Assembly (NCBI GenBank): GCA_043820105.1
Contig: JBDREC010000090.1
Span: forward strand, 1 to 64,000
DNA from: JBDREC01 sp043820105 [NCBI: Pseudomonadota bacterium]
GTDB lineage: Bacteria; Bdellovibrionota_F; JAHFAK01
Direction: 5' to 3'
Length of the DNA: 64,000 bases
Part shown: positions 17,399-27,736 of the stretch, one piece after another
Position numbering within the stretch: position 1 is the stretch's first letter
Layout of the letters: each line of letters starts with the position of its first letter
Notes under the pieces: generated by a model
Told to the model about the DNA's origin: nothing
Databases searched by the model: none
What the model saw: the letters and a program-made list of their open reading frames with translations, nothing else
Position numbers and translations under genes: made by a program

Positions 17399-17484
17399 AT
17401 ATTTTTCCTTTTAAAACTAAAAAATTGATTTTAATGCTATTATTAATTAAACTTTGCACCTTAAAACAATCTATTGGTAGGTTT

Positions 17485-20478
17485 ATGAAATGTCAAGAAT
17501 GTGCAAGCCAAATAAAAAACAATGATGTTTTTTGTACTGATTGTGGTAAGAGAGCTTTGCAAGAATGCCCTGATTGCGGATCTTATCAAAATGATGAAAA
17601 AAAGTATTGCGCCAATTGTGGAAAATCTCTAGTTGAAAGTGAAACAGAGCTGCAAACTTTAGCAAGAAGTGGAAAACTTGATTTTTTAAAAAAGTATATG
17701 CCAGCAGCTGTTTTTGATAACTTAATGGGTTCTAATAAAGAGCTAAAAGGGGAAAGAAGAGAATGTTCAATTATTTTTGCTGATATTTCTGGTTTTACTT
17801 CTTATTCTGAAAAGCATGAACCTGAAATGGTTACAAAAATGTTAAATGATTGTTTTAAGGGCCTTGTTGCTGCTGTTGAAAGATATGATGGTATGGTTAA
17901 TAAGTTTATTGGTGATTGTATTATGGCTGTATTCGGTGCTCCTAAAGCCCATGATAATGATCCAGAACGAGCAGTTAGATGTGCTATTGATATGCAAGAA
18001 TTCTTAAGACAATATAATGAAGTAATTGAGGAACCTCTTGGTCTAAGTATTGGAGTAAATACAGGTTCTGTTGTTGCTGGAAATATTGGATCTGAAACAC
18101 AAATGGAGTACACTGTAATTGGAGATCCTGTTAACTTATCTCAAAGACTCGAAGCCGCTTCTGATAGAGGACAAATATTAGTTGGAAAATCTGTATTTGA
18201 AAAAATGCCTGAAACTATTGAACTTAGGAAATTGGAACCAATAAAAGTTAAAGGTAAAGAAAAACCTGTAGAAATTTATGAGGTGCTTGGGCTTGTTGAA
18301 CAAAGTCTTGAAGATTCTAAAAAGTTTGAAGTTGTCTATACTCAAAGATCAGGCGAGTTAAAGTCAATTCGAAATGAGCTCCTTGGAGCAAAAGAAGGCA
18401 GGGCTTGTGTGTTATTTTCCTACGGATCAATTGGTTTTGGGAAAACACGGTTAGCGAAAGAAGTATTTAAAATTGGAAAAGAATATGAATATCAAATTCT
18501 TTTTGTTAAAGGTGAATCTCATTTATCAAAGGTCCCATATAAAATATTTATGGAAATTATTGCCCAAAGCTTAGGACTAGATCAAGTAACTGCTGATACT
18601 AAGCTATCTAAACTCATGAGTTTTGGTCTTGATATTATTGATGTTGAAATACTTGAGACATCAATGGAATTGCAGTTCTCTGATTCAGACAAATCAAAAA
18701 AATCTAAATTATTGGAAAACAAGGAAATCATTGGAAATGTTTACATAAAGCTTTTACAAAAAATTGCCAGGAAAAAACCATTACTTTTTATAGTAGAAGA
18801 TTGCCATTATGTTGATGAATCAAGTCTTGATGTTTTAAAACGATTAGCTAATGCTTCTTTAAGTGCTCATCTAGCTCTTTTTTTAACTCAAAGATCTGAA
18901 AAATTGCCCAGATGGGTAGATGAAGAAAACTTTGTAGTTTACCCTTTAAAACCTTTTGAAGGCAATAGTCTAAATTCATTTATTCAAAATATGCTGCAAT
19001 CTGAGAAAGCTCCTGAAGAATTTACCTGGCTTGTTAAATCCAAGAGCCTTGGCAATCCTTTATTTATTCAAGAAATATTTAAGACTTTGCTTGGATCCAA
19101 AAAATTGATGAATCAAGATAATGCCTGGTTTGTTGATAAAGATATTGAAAATGTTGAAATCCCGAATAACTTAACAACAATATTTGGAGCAAGGATTGAT
19201 GGTTTATCTGTCAACTCGAAAACAGTTATTCAGACAGCATCAGTTATTGGAGAGAAATTTAATGTTGATGTATTAAGAGGAATTTTAAAAGAATCATTTT
19301 CCCAGGTTTATTTAAATGAACTTGTTAAAAAAGAATTAATATTATCAGAAGGAGAAGAATATAGCTTTGCGAATAAATATGTTCATGAAGTTGCTTATAA
19401 AACTAACTTATCAACAGATCTAGAAGAAATGCATTTGATTCTAGCTAAGTATTACGAAGATCTTTTTATTGTTAAAAAAGTAATTGGACAAATTGAAAAT
19501 ATGGATTTGGTTGCTAATCATTATGCTAAAAGTTCCGATTCTTATAAGGCTATTGAGTATCTTGAAAAATTTTCATCTAAGCTTATTCGAGCATATCAAA
19601 TGGAAGGTGCAACTGAAGCCTTACTGGAAATTTTAAAAATAGTAGAAGTTAAAAAGCTAATCAAATGGGATGATAAGCAAAAAGCAGATTTGAAGCTTAG
19701 AATAAATCTAAAAATAGCCAAGGCTTTTCTAGGAATTTCCAGGTTCAATGATGCAATGACTTATGCCAAAAAAGTATATGAATCTGCAAAAGAATTAAAT
19801 AAAGAGGAAATGACTGCAAATGCCTTGCTTGTTATGGCAAAAGTTTTAAATAATAAAAGCCAGTATGATGAAGCCTTAAAGTACTTATCTAATGCTTTGA
19901 AAATTGGAAAAGCATTAAAAAAAGGGAAATTAGTAATTCCTACTCTTGGTTTAATTGCTGATACCTTACAAGATAAGAATGATTTGGCCAAAGCAGCAGA
20001 ATATGTAAATTCTGCTATTTCAGTTCTAAGAAATCAAGCTATTGAAGATGATTCTGGTTTTTCTGGACTTATTCACCCCGGCACTTTCTATAATACTTTA
20101 GGTACAGTTAGATTCAGGCAACAAAAATATGATGAAGCAAAAGCAGCATGGGAAAAGGCTATTGCCATCTCCAAACAATATGAAGATCAGTCGATTGTTG
20201 CAAAATCTATTGGAAATATTGGAGCTATATGCAACATTAATGGAGATTTTGAAGGTGCCATAAAGCTTATTGATGAAGCAATCGCTGTTTTTAATCAAAT
20301 TGGAGATAGAGTTTCCCTGGCTAAACAACTTTATAATAAAGGTTCAATAATTTTAGCCAATAATGATAAAGTAAAGGCCAAAAAATATTTTAGTGAAGCA
20401 TACAATATTGCCAAGGAAATTGGTTTTAAAGACGGAGTTGCTATGTGTTCATTGCAGCTTGATAAGTTGAATAAATAA
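17485..20478 (+). CDS. Zinc-ribbon adenylyl cyclase with ATPase and TPR domains
   Basis: 997 residues from the ATG at 17485, chosen because the frame upstream only runs into antisense folE. Two zinc ribbons (C3, C6, C17, C20 and C28, C31, C42, C45) precede a class III cyclase domain (about 93-290) with both metal Asp residues (D100 in IFADISGF, D144 in FIGD), the adenine-reading pair Lys140/Asp214 and the transition-state residues Asn217/Arg221, so it should make cAMP. A STAND-like ATPase follows (P-loop GSIGFGKTR, about 315-323), then TPR repeats to the end. The layout is that of large signalling cyclases in Deltaproteobacteria and others: TPRs sense a partner, the ATPase gates the cyclase. 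Soluble. Confidence 0.9.
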   Translation: MKCQECASQIKNNDVFCTDCGKRALQECPDCGSYQNDEKKYCANCGKSLVESETELQTLARSGKLDFLKKYMPAAVFDNLMGSNKELKGERRECSIIFADISGFTSYSEKHEPEMVTKMLNDCFKGLVAAVERYDGMVNKFIGDCIMAVFGAPKAHDNDPERAVRCAIDMQEFLRQYNEVIEEPLGLSIGVNTGSVVAGNIGSETQMEYTVIGDPVNLSQRLEAASDRGQILVGKSVFEKMPETIELRKLEPIKVKGKEKPVEIYEVLGLVEQSLEDSKKFEVVYTQRSGELKSIRNELLGAKEGRACVLFSYGSIGFGKTRLAKEVFKIGKEYEYQILFVKGESHLSKVPYKIFMEIIAQSLGLDQVTADTKLSKLMSFGLDIIDVEILETSMELQFSDSDKSKKSKLLENKEIIGNVYIKLLQKIARKKPLLFIVEDCHYVDESSLDVLKRLANASLSAHLALFLTQRSEKLPRWVDEENFVVYPLKPFEGNSLNSFIQNMLQSEKAPEEFTWLVKSKSLGNPLFIQEIFKTLLGSKKLMNQDNAWFVDKDIENVEIPNNLTTIFGARIDGLSVNSKTVIQTASVIGEKFNVDVLRGILKESFSQVYLNELVKKELILSEGEEYSFANKYVHEVAYKTNLSTDLEEMHLILAKYYEDLFIVKKVIGQIENMDLVANHYAKSSDSYKAIEYLEKFSSKLIRAYQMEGATEALLEILKIVEVKKLIKWDDKQKADLKLRINLKIAKAFLGISRFNDAMTYAKKVYESAKELNKEEMTANALLVMAKVLNNKSQYDEALKYLSNALKIGKALKKGKLVIPTLGLIADTLQDKNDLAKAAEYVNSAISVLRNQAIEDDSGFSGLIHPGTFYNTLGTVRFRQQKYDEAKAAWEKAIAISKQYEDQSIVAKSIGNIGAICNINGDFEGAIKLIDEAIAVFNQIGDRVSLAKQLYNKGSIILANNDKVKAKKYFSEAYNIAKEIGFKDGVAMCSLQLDKLNK

Positions 20479-20515
20479 GTAGAGAACAATAGTGCAAGGG
20501 AACAAGGTTTTGGAT

Positions 20516-21952
20516 TTAGGACAAGAAGAAATGCGGGACATTTACATTTAGTTCATCTGGGTCGATAGTGTTTACAATTGTTCTTTTGAACTTCCCATTA
20601 GCTTGATCATTTAAATCAACAATAATTCCACCAAGACTTTTTCCCATTGCATCAAGGACTAGTTTAATAATAGGTCTTGTGTAATCTTTTAAACCCTTTG
20701 GAATGTCAAAAACAATGCCTTTTTCGCGAGTGTCCAGTTCTACTGTAGTACCAATTGGATAAACACCAACCATATTAATAAAAACTCGAACTATAATAGT
20801 GTCATATTTTTTACCCATTGCTTCCATTAATACACGGATAGCTTCATCTGGTAAAAGACCAGGCTCATCACCAAGTGGTGTTGTAAGTTCAATAAAGGCA
20901 GCAACAACAGCTATTATTCTGGAAAATAAAATTGGTTTTGCTTTGAATGGATATGATATTAGTTTTTCATCTGTTTCACCTTTGACATTCATTTGACTTT
21001 CAAAGGCTGTTATAAAACGAGTTATCCAGGATTCATTAAAACTTTTAAACTTAATTAATGTTTTTAGTGAATAAATTGGAACCTTTCTAACTTCAAGCCA
21101 TTCAGCTATTGATAAGTTTCTGCCTTTTGCAAGAATTTCTTCAGGAAGTAATACTTTTCCAATATCAAAATAAAGGGCAGCAAGAGCAATTTCAGAAAGA
21201 TCATAATTGGAAAGTTTTAGTTTTCTGGCAAGCAGCATTGATAAAATTGAAGTATTAGCAATTTGTGCAAAGAGTTCTTTTCTATATTCAGGTAAAAATG
21301 TAATACCTATCCATTTATTATCTTCACCCTCACTAACATCAACAATTTGCTGTATTAGGCGCTTGAGGTGTTTAGGAGGGGCAGCTCCACCTTCCTTGTT
21401 TTTATTTATAAAATCCTTAATAAGCAACAAGTAAAGAGCATAAATCTGAAAAAAATCTATTTCTTCATCTGTATCATCGCCAAAGGATACTCTGTATTTT
21501 TTCTTAACTTTAATATTATTAAATTCAGCTTCATGGACTCTTTTTCCATTGTCATCATCCTTGATCGACAGAGTAAGAACTTGCAAAAAATCTACTAAAT
21601 CTTTTTCATTTAGATGACCAGTAAAGCGAATTTCTCCAATTCCAAGTTTATCGAAAACTTTTTTTGATGCCTCACCCTTTTTATATGCTTGAATATCGAG
21701 TTTAATGATATCTTCACCAATAAAAGGAAGTTCTTCAATAAATCTAAAATTACATTCAGCGTCACATTCCTGTAAAAAACCATTGATGGCTGTTTTTAAA
21801 TCATCAATGTAATTTTGCATTGTTTTATTTGAAAACTCGAGAAATGATAGGGATCTGAAAATAACTATTATCTGATGATAGATTTTAGTCCCATATTCTT
21901 GAAACATAATCTGTTCAGGTGATTTTTTATTATCCATAAAAGCTTGGGACAT
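20516..21952 (-). CDS. Degenerate HD-GYP-like protein
   Basis: 478 residues. The C-terminal half follows the HD-GYP fold (c-di-GMP phosphodiesterase family), but the metal ligands are lost: the HDIGK motif reads FDIGK (262-266) and the HHExxDGxGYP segment is absent, while structural marks such as LPEEIL and FSRIIAVVAAF survive. The tail with YPIGTTVELDT matches the extension seen after active HD-GYP domains. The N-terminal ~200 residues are unassigned. It is probably a non-catalytic c-di-GMP or protein-binding module. It follows the HEAT-type gene by 6 bases, so the two are co-transcribed and may form a complex. Confidence 0.7.
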   Translation of the reverse strand: MSQAFMDNKKSPEQIMFQEYGTKIYHQIIVIFRSLSFLEFSNKTMQNYIDDLKTAINGFLQECDAECNFRFIEELPFIGEDIIKLDIQAYKKGEASKKVFDKLGIGEIRFTGHLNEKDLVDFLQVLTLSIKDDDNGKRVHEAEFNNIKVKKKYRVSFGDDTDEEIDFFQIYALYLLLIKDFINKNKEGGAAPPKHLKRLIQQIVDVSEGEDNKWIGITFLPEYRKELFAQIANTSILSMLLARKLKLSNYDLSEIALAALYFDIGKVLLPEEILAKGRNLSIAEWLEVRKVPIYSLKTLIKFKSFNESWITRFITAFESQMNVKGETDEKLISYPFKAKPILFSRIIAVVAAFIELTTPLGDEPGLLPDEAIRVLMEAMGKKYDTIIVRVFINMVGVYPIGTTVELDTREKGIVFDIPKGLKDYTRPIIKLVLDAMGKSLGGIIVDLNDQANGKFKRTIVNTIDPDELNVNVPHFFLS

Positions 21953-21958
21953 AAAATA

Positions 21959-23941
21959 TTATTCCTTTTCTAACATTTCAACAGCAAACTTGCATGCCTC
22001 TTTCAAGTCTTTTGGTGAAAACATGTTTTTGGCCTGTCTTTTTAAAAATGGTGAGTGAGTTTTATCACCAAGCATTCCAAGAGTCATTGCAGCTGAAGCT
22101 TGAGTTTCAATGAATTTTTTATTTTTAAATTTAGAAAATACTTTAAGTATATCGTATAAATAAGAGTCTTTAATTTTTGTAGTATTGTTAGCTATAATCA
22201 TCAAGCACTGACGTTTTTCCTCGACACTTAAATTATGAAATCTTCTTTCATTTACATAATTATTAATCTTTGTGAGGATTCTTACATCACTGTAATAATT
22301 TAAATAAGATAAGGCTTTTAGTCGTATCTTATCAGATGTATCATTAATCGCTTTTAAGTAAGCAGATAGAGCATATTCATTTTGTGACTGGCTAAGAGCA
22401 TCTAGAATGATAGCTTTTAATTCATCGGAGTTACTGTCAATATATGCTGAAGTCATTTTAATTGCATCATCAGATCCAATTTTAGAAAGCAGTGTTATTA
22501 GTTCTCTTTGTTGAGGAACAGAAATGTCTTCATCTTTTAGAAGATCTTCAATATCCCCGATTAGCTCATCACCAAATTTTGAGAATTGGTTTATAATCTT
22601 TCCTCTTAATGATTTGCTTTTAAAGAATTCTACCTTTGATAAAATAAACTTTCTAACTGCTTGGCTTGTTGAGAAAAGTAAAATTAAGCGATAGGCATCT
22701 TGATCATCATCAATAATCCCATTATTTATATCATCTACTATTCTTTCAATTCTTTTTAAAGTAATTGCACCATGTACAGCAGAAGTCAGGAGTGTAATAG
22801 TTTCGCTTTGCTTTTCTTCATCCTTTTTGGATTTTTCTTTGTCTTGATCAACTATCTTAAATACTTTTATATTTGAAATTTCCCTTAACTGGAATAATAC
22901 GTTAATTACCCAAGTATATTTTTTATTATCAATTAAATAGCCAATTAAATATGTTAATAATTCTATTGCCTCATTAAATTCTTCGCCCTCTTTAACCTCA
23001 GAAATAAAAATTAATAAAATTTGTACAAAGCGTTGAAGCAATTTTGTGTTTCTAACTTTGCCCAGTAAATCTATTTTTCTAAGATCCTTTGAATCCAGGT
23101 TTAATAAATCATTTGCAAAACTATCAGATGCTTCACTGTTCATGATTTCCTGAAAGTCTGATAAATCATAATGCTGCAGTACTCGTGTAAGCCTTTGTTT
23201 TTTAGCAGCTTTGGCATCACCTGAAGATTTTCCTTGTTTGTTTTTCGCATCTTTATTTGTTGATTGCTTACTCTGAAGGTCTTGCAAAAGAGATGAAAAT
23301 TCATTCGGATCAATAATATCTTCATCTGCTGATAATTCATGAAAAGATTCAATAATTTTATAACTTACATTTTCAAAGCGTTTTGACCACATTAGAGTGA
23401 TCATATCTTCATCTGCCATTTCTAGGCTGCCAAAGTCCGTGGTTAAGACATCTAAAAATGAAGCGACTTCATTGTGTGAAATGCCATTTGCAAAGGATAT
23501 ATTTCTAACGCCATCTTTAAAAAATTTGTAAGATAAAGAAGTCTCAAGTTCCTGATTAGTATATATTACTTCATTGTTATAAAGAAACTCAAAAGGTTTT
23601 ATGGTTACGGTCAATTCATTAAAAACCCTCAAATAGTCAATCATTGTGGCTGAGGTTTGCTCAACAAACTTTACGGTATTTTGGTGCCCCTTCTGAAACA
23701 TTACAATATTTTTAGCTGCTTTTGTAATCAAGTCAAAGATCATTCTAACATATCTTAAATGTTCATTTTTATTAGCAGCAGGATAAAACTCCATAACAGA
23801 TTTTTCTCTTGGAGTTTCTACAATACCTGTTGCTTTATCCTGGATTTTCGCTGGCTTTTCAGTGGTTTTAGTAATGCTAGGCCCTGTTAAAGGAGCCCCG
23901 CGAATATCAGTAACTTTCTTTTTTTGACTCTTTTCTACCAT
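21959..23941 (-). CDS. HEAT-repeat-like protein
   Basis: 660 residues, no signal peptide. The N-terminal ~220 residues are followed by a charged, Lys/Gln-rich linker (about 225-255) and then helical repeats; the clearest HEAT-like units are near residues 470-650 (runs such as ELKAIILDALSQSQNEYALS). Such alpha-solenoids bind partner proteins. The first ~45 residues are polar and disordered. No clear ribosome site precedes the start, so an internal Met could be the real one. Six bases upstream of the degenerate HD-GYP gene in a two-gene operon. Confidence 0.65.
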   Translation of the reverse strand: MVEKSQKKKVTDIRGAPLTGPSITKTTEKPAKIQDKATGIVETPREKSVMEFYPAANKNEHLRYVRMIFDLITKAAKNIVMFQKGHQNTVKFVEQTSATMIDYLRVFNELTVTIKPFEFLYNNEVIYTNQELETSLSYKFFKDGVRNISFANGISHNEVASFLDVLTTDFGSLEMADEDMITLMWSKRFENVSYKIIESFHELSADEDIIDPNEFSSLLQDLQSKQSTNKDAKNKQGKSSGDAKAAKKQRLTRVLQHYDLSDFQEIMNSEASDSFANDLLNLDSKDLRKIDLLGKVRNTKLLQRFVQILLIFISEVKEGEEFNEAIELLTYLIGYLIDNKKYTWVINVLFQLREISNIKVFKIVDQDKEKSKKDEEKQSETITLLTSAVHGAITLKRIERIVDDINNGIIDDDQDAYRLILLFSTSQAVRKFILSKVEFFKSKSLRGKIINQFSKFGDELIGDIEDLLKDEDISVPQQRELITLLSKIGSDDAIKMTSAYIDSNSDELKAIILDALSQSQNEYALSAYLKAINDTSDKIRLKALSYLNYYSDVRILTKINNYVNERRFHNLSVEEKRQCLMIIANNTTKIKDSYLYDILKVFSKFKNKKFIETQASAAMTLGMLGDKTHSPFLKRQAKNMFSPKDLKEACKFAVEMLEKE

Positions 23942-24105
23942 AAATATTTGCTAACTTTATTTTATTTGATAAGATATTGTATTTATTTTAATATAATTTT
24001 ACAACCATAAAAAATAATAAAAAATTCAAACAGATTTAACATAAAAAAGCAAATCCTAGTTTTCTAAGTTCTTAATTAGATAGAAAAAACCTTGATATTT
24101 AAAAA

Positions 24106-24122
24106 TGGCACACAAAATGCAC
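24106..24122 (+). promoter_or_regulatory. Sigma54 promoter for the first lipoprotein operon
   Basis: ATGGCACACAAAATGCAC: GG at 24107-24108, 10 bases, GC at 24119-24120. The -24 box is perfect (TGGCAC), the -12 box is ATGCA. Predicted start about 24132. It would serve the three lipoprotein genes 24198-27664. Confidence 0.8.
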
Positions 24123-24139
24123 TAATATTGGATGAATGA

Positions 24140-24170
24140 GCTTATTTATTCTTTTATTATATAAATAAGC
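24140..24170 (+). promoter_or_regulatory. Leader hairpin of the first lipoprotein operon
   Basis: GCTTATTTAT (24140-24149) and ATAAATAAGC (24161-24170) form a perfect 10-bp stem with an 11-base loop, ending a few bases before GGAGG. It lies fully inside the predicted transcript and could protect the 5-prime end or control access to the ribosome site. Confidence 0.65.
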
Positions 24171-24197
24171 CTTTTGGAGGAAAACAAAGGAAAAAAT

Positions 24198-25631
24198 ATG
24201 AAAAAGAAATTAAGTAAAATATTCAAAGTAAATTTAATTCTAAACTCTTTAATTATTCCTATCTTTTTTATTTCATGTACAGGAAGTGATGTTGGTGTAA
24301 GTAAAGCTGGTGTTGAATATAATTATATAGATGCAGACGGTGATGGTAAAAATGATAATGAAAAACCTGATTTTTGCACCTCAGGTATTGGTGATAGTAC
24401 GGATTCAGATGCAGATGGAATAAGTGATGAAGATGAAGAAAGCTATGGCACAAGCAAAAGTCTAGACGATACAGATGGTGATGGCTTGTCAGATTTTTAT
24501 GAAATCTGCTATTTTGGTTCTGATCCTAATAATACTGATTCTGATGGTGATGGTTTAAATGATGGTACAGAGTATTCTATATATCAAGCATGCTATGGCG
24601 ACTTAGAACATGATAATGATGAAGATGGTTTAACTTGTGAATATGAAGTCCTGCAAGGAACTGATCCTAATGATGCTGATACTGATGATGATGCTTTAAG
24701 TGATTCAGTGGAAACAGATACAGGAAGCTATGTTGATGCAACAGATACTGGAACTGATCCTCTTGATAGTGATACAGATGATGATGGTTTGCTTGATGGT
24801 GTTGAAACTAATACAGGTATTTATGTAAGTTCAACTGATACTGGCTCAGATCCATTTGTTGTTGATACTGACAGTGATGGTCTTACAGATGGCGAAGAAA
24901 TAAATACTTATAATACAGATCCAAATGACACAGACACAGATGACGGTACAGTTTCAGATTATGATGAAGTAGAGCAGGGAACTGATCCAACTAACCCTGA
25001 GGATGATATTATTGAGCCCGCTGTGGATCCTGATGATGTTGGTGATCCATATGAAACACAAGAAGCCTTATATAATGGTCTTTCTGATAAATTTTTTGAC
25101 TCTTTTGATGTCAGAATCAATGATTTTACTTATGATAATCTTGCTAATATGCTTGTTAGCGTTGAAGCAATGATAGATGCTATTCAGGAAATTTTTGAGA
25201 TGATTAGGTGCGATGGCCCTGGCAGTAATCTTCCTGATGATGAAGTTAGTATGGTTATTGAAATGTTGGCTGAAGAAATTTTTACAATGATGGTTGAAGA
25301 TATTAGCGTAAATTTAACACCTGAATACTTGGGAAGCTTAAGTGATTCAGAATATAATAATTTGCTTTCAAATTTTGGTCAAAGCTGTGAATCTTTAGCA
25401 GGTTATTTAACAACTAATTATAGTGCAGATAATGCAAATACCCTGGCGGTTGCAGGTTTAGTTACAGAAGTTCAAGCCCTGCAAGCTTATACTCCAGCAA
25501 GTGTAGCTATGGCATCTGCTTCATTTAGTGCCTTTTCTTCAGCTAATTTAATGGCGAATGTTGCTACAAATATGCAGGCAAATTATGGTGCTAGTTATGC
25601 AAATACTGGCACAATGAATATGTTTAGATAG
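24198..25631 (+). CDS. Lipoprotein with DxDxDG calcium-type repeats
   Basis: 477 residues from the ATG at 24198 (an in-frame TTG at 24174 overlaps the GGAGG and is unlikely). Signal peptide with lipobox FISC, lipid-anchored at Cys27. Residues ~45-280 hold many acidic DxDxDG loops of the thrombospondin type 3/EF-like kind (DSDGDGLND, DTDDDGLLDG), expected to bind Ca2+ and stiffen the chain. The C-terminal ~190 residues are helical, with Ala/Asn/Met-rich sequence near the end. First gene of a sigma54-driven operon; the next lipoprotein starts 13 bases later. Surface or periplasmic structural role inferred. Confidence 0.8.
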   Translation: MKKKLSKIFKVNLILNSLIIPIFFISCTGSDVGVSKAGVEYNYIDADGDGKNDNEKPDFCTSGIGDSTDSDADGISDEDEESYGTSKSLDDTDGDGLSDFYEICYFGSDPNNTDSDGDGLNDGTEYSIYQACYGDLEHDNDEDGLTCEYEVLQGTDPNDADTDDDALSDSVETDTGSYVDATDTGTDPLDSDTDDDGLLDGVETNTGIYVSSTDTGSDPFVVDTDSDGLTDGEEINTYNTDPNDTDTDDGTVSDYDEVEQGTDPTNPEDDIIEPAVDPDDVGDPYETQEALYNGLSDKFFDSFDVRINDFTYDNLANMLVSVEAMIDAIQEIFEMIRCDGPGSNLPDDEVSMVIEMLAEEIFTMMVEDISVNLTPEYLGSLSDSEYNNLLSNFGQSCESLAGYLTTNYSADNANTLAVAGLVTEVQALQAYTPASVAMASASFSAFSSANLMANVATNMQANYGASYANTGTMNMFR

Positions 25632-25644
25632 GAAGATTAAAATT

Positions 25645-26922
25645 ATGACGAGAGAATTGTTTTACACAATATGCTTTATTATAATTACTTTAAGTGTTTA
25701 CTCTTGTGGTGGATCTCAAGTTATACCACAGGAAACGACAGTAATAGATGTTTATGAAGGCGGTGACGGTAACGGTAACGGTGACGGTGATGGTGATGGT
25801 GATGGTAACAGCGATGGATCTGATTATAAGAGTTTTAGTATGTGCTTAGAAGATGCAAGTGATGCTGATGCTAACGGGATTTCAGATTGTATGGAAGAAT
25901 ATTTAAGTCAGAATGAATGTGACTTGTTGGAAGATTGTGACAATGATGGTATTTTATCAATCAATGAAATTCTTCCAACTGTATATTATCCTTGTTATTA
26001 CTACTATTCAATTGATAATGCTACTTATAATTCAGATTATGCAAGCCAGTGTGCTAATTATGAAGAATATTATTCTGAAAGTCTTATTTCCTATACTTAC
26101 TATTACTATGATGATACTAATGAATATAACTATGGTTTTTCTATTTCAGATCCAATGAATTTAAACTCAGATAATGATGGCCTGTCAGATTTCGAAGAGG
26201 CTGAACTTTATTTAGATCCACTTAGTGACGATACTGATGGAGACGAGATCTCAGATTCAAGTGAAATTAATGGATATTATGAAAATAAGGGAATAGTAAC
26301 TTCTCCAAATTATGCAAACACAGATGGAGAAGATTATAATGATAAATTAGATATCGATTATGATTTGAATCCAAGTGACAATGATATACCAAATTCACTT
26401 GAAGCCTGTATGTCAAGCCAGGATTCTGAATATTATAGTGATGGTTACGGTGGTTTAAAGTTTAGTTTTAATGCTGTTGCTGATAAAAGATATTATGCTT
26501 TAAAGATTTATTATTCAAATATTACGACCAATAAATATACATATGCCATTTTAGATATTGATAATTCTGACTGGGGTTTCGCGGACGCTTTTCAATCAAG
26601 TGATGTTTTTTATGCTGAATCCAGATTAACAGACCTTACAGATGACCTTTATAGCTATTACTATTGCACATACACTGATGATAGTCTTACAGTCAGCTGT
26701 TATCTTGATAATTATGCAATGGATAGCCTTGATGATGGCGGTGATGCAGAGACTGATATTTATATTGCTTTAGCAATTTATGATGACGATTCTAATGAAT
26801 TAGAAACAAATTTTTCAGATAATTTATTTATTGGCTCACCTGCCGGGCGAGATGGCTTTGAAGCAACAAATACATGTTTGGAAGCCAGCCATGCAGCACA
26901 AATGAGCCTAGGTTTACGTTAA
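25645..26922 (+). CDS. Lipoprotein with short Gly-Asp/Asn tract and CY-D domain
   Basis: 425 residues; signal peptide with lipobox VYSC, lipidated Cys21. A short Gly-Asp/Asn tract (about residues 39-54) follows the anchor, then DxDxDG loops interleaved with Tyr-rich sequence, then a C-terminal domain (about 270-410) with the motif TVSCYLDNYAMDS. That motif recurs, varied, in the lipoproteins at 30769 and 32095 (IECYFDTYKLES, IYCYIDDNVFDD), so the three share an unnamed, probably beta-sandwich domain. Second gene of the sigma54 operon; no own promoter seen. Confidence 0.78.
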   Translation: MTRELFYTICFIIITLSVYSCGGSQVIPQETTVIDVYEGGDGNGNGDGDGDGDGNSDGSDYKSFSMCLEDASDADANGISDCMEEYLSQNECDLLEDCDNDGILSINEILPTVYYPCYYYYSIDNATYNSDYASQCANYEEYYSESLISYTYYYYDDTNEYNYGFSISDPMNLNSDNDGLSDFEEAELYLDPLSDDTDGDEISDSSEINGYYENKGIVTSPNYANTDGEDYNDKLDIDYDLNPSDNDIPNSLEACMSSQDSEYYSDGYGGLKFSFNAVADKRYYALKIYYSNITTNKYTYAILDIDNSDWGFADAFQSSDVFYAESRLTDLTDDLYSYYYCTYTDDSLTVSCYLDNYAMDSLDDGGDAETDIYIALAIYDDDSNELETNFSDNLFIGSPAGRDGFEATNTCLEASHAAQMSLGLR

Positions 26923-26947
26923 AAGCTAATTACGGAGGGATAGTAAA

Positions 26948-27664
26948 ATGAAAAGCTTATTTTTAACAGTGCCATTGACAATTATTGCATGCTTAAGTTT
27001 TCTCTCATGCAGCTCAGAAGCTCAATATGAAATCAAAAGTGCTTCAGGCGAAGATCAATGTAAAGTTTATGTTGATGCAGATGATGTAAAATTCGCTGCA
27101 GCCTACACTGGACTGGGTGGTGGAGATAGTCTTCCTAAAGGTGGTGGATCTTGTACTTTGGATTCAGACAGCGATGGTGTTTGTAATGCTGATGATAATT
27201 GTCCAATGATACCAAATCCACTACAAACTGATAGTGACAAAGATGGTATTGGTGATATGTGTGATACTTCCATTCCAGATTTCAGTGGCGATGGCGATGG
27301 AGATGGAGATGGCGATGGCGATGGCGATGGAGATGGCGACGGTGACGGTGATGGCGATGGCGACGGTGATGGCGATGGTGACGGTGATGGTGATGGCGAT
27401 GGCGACGGTGACGGCGATGGAGATGGCGACGGTGATGGAGATGGCGACGGTGACGGCGATGGCGATGGAGATGGCGATGGTGATGGAGATGGCGATGGCG
27501 ATGGAGATGGAGATGGTGACGGTGATGGCGACGGCGATGGTGACGGTGATGGCGACGGTGATGGCGATGGAGACGGCGATGGCGATGGCGATATTGACGA
27601 TTTTAGTGACAGAGAATTGATTGTTGATGAAGAGGGAAATGTGTATTATCTTGTGGATTGTTAA
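26948..27664 (+). CDS. Lipoprotein with 51-unit Gly-Asp array
   Basis: 238 residues. Lipobox FLSC, lipidated Cys21. One classical thrombospondin type 3 unit ([15 protein letters not shown], about 76-90, and [12 protein letters not shown], about 97-108) is followed by an uninterrupted run of 51 Gly-Asp dipeptides (residues 114-215) and a 23-residue tail ending in Cys. The protein is therefore mostly a long, highly acidic arm that could bind many Ca2+ ions and hold the tail away from the membrane. The terminal Cys could form a disulfide. Third gene of the sigma54 operon, with GGAGGGA upstream. Confidence 0.82.
   Translation: MKSLFLTVPLTIIACLSFLSCSSEAQYEIKSASGEDQCKVYVDADDVKFAAAYTGLGGGDSLPKGGGSCTLDSDSDGVCNADDNCPMIPNPLQTDSDKDGIGDMCDTSIPDFSGDGDGDGDGDGDGDGDGDGDGDGDGDGDGDGDGDGDGDGDGDGDGDGDGDGDGDGDGDGDGDGDGDGDGDGDGDGDGDGDGDGDGDGDGDGDGDGDGDGDGDIDDFSDRELIVDEEGNVYYLVDC
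27287..27592 (+). repeat. Coding hexanucleotide array (Gly-Asp)51
   Basis: 306 bases of GGN-GAY units. Codons alternate among GGT/GGC/GGA and GAT/GAC, so no long perfect DNA repeat is left even though the peptide is perfectly regular. This implies selection on the protein after expansion. Confidence 0.95.
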
Positions 27665-27736
27665 GAGTTTAATAAGCTAATTATTTTTTTGACCTTTTAT
27701 TTCTGTAATACTAATCAAATATCGATAAGAATGAAT

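Noticed and set aside
17350-17484. N-terminal extension of the adenylyl cyclase gene to 17350
   Set aside because: The extension is antisense to folE, and the zinc-ribbon Cys pattern begins immediately after the ATG at 17485.
27287-27592. Long alternative open frames (Met-Ala/Met-Glu repeats) over the Gly-Asp arrays
   Set aside because: They are frame-shifted readings of hexanucleotide repeats; the same happens on both strands at 29644-29757, 31012-31107 and 32320-32487.
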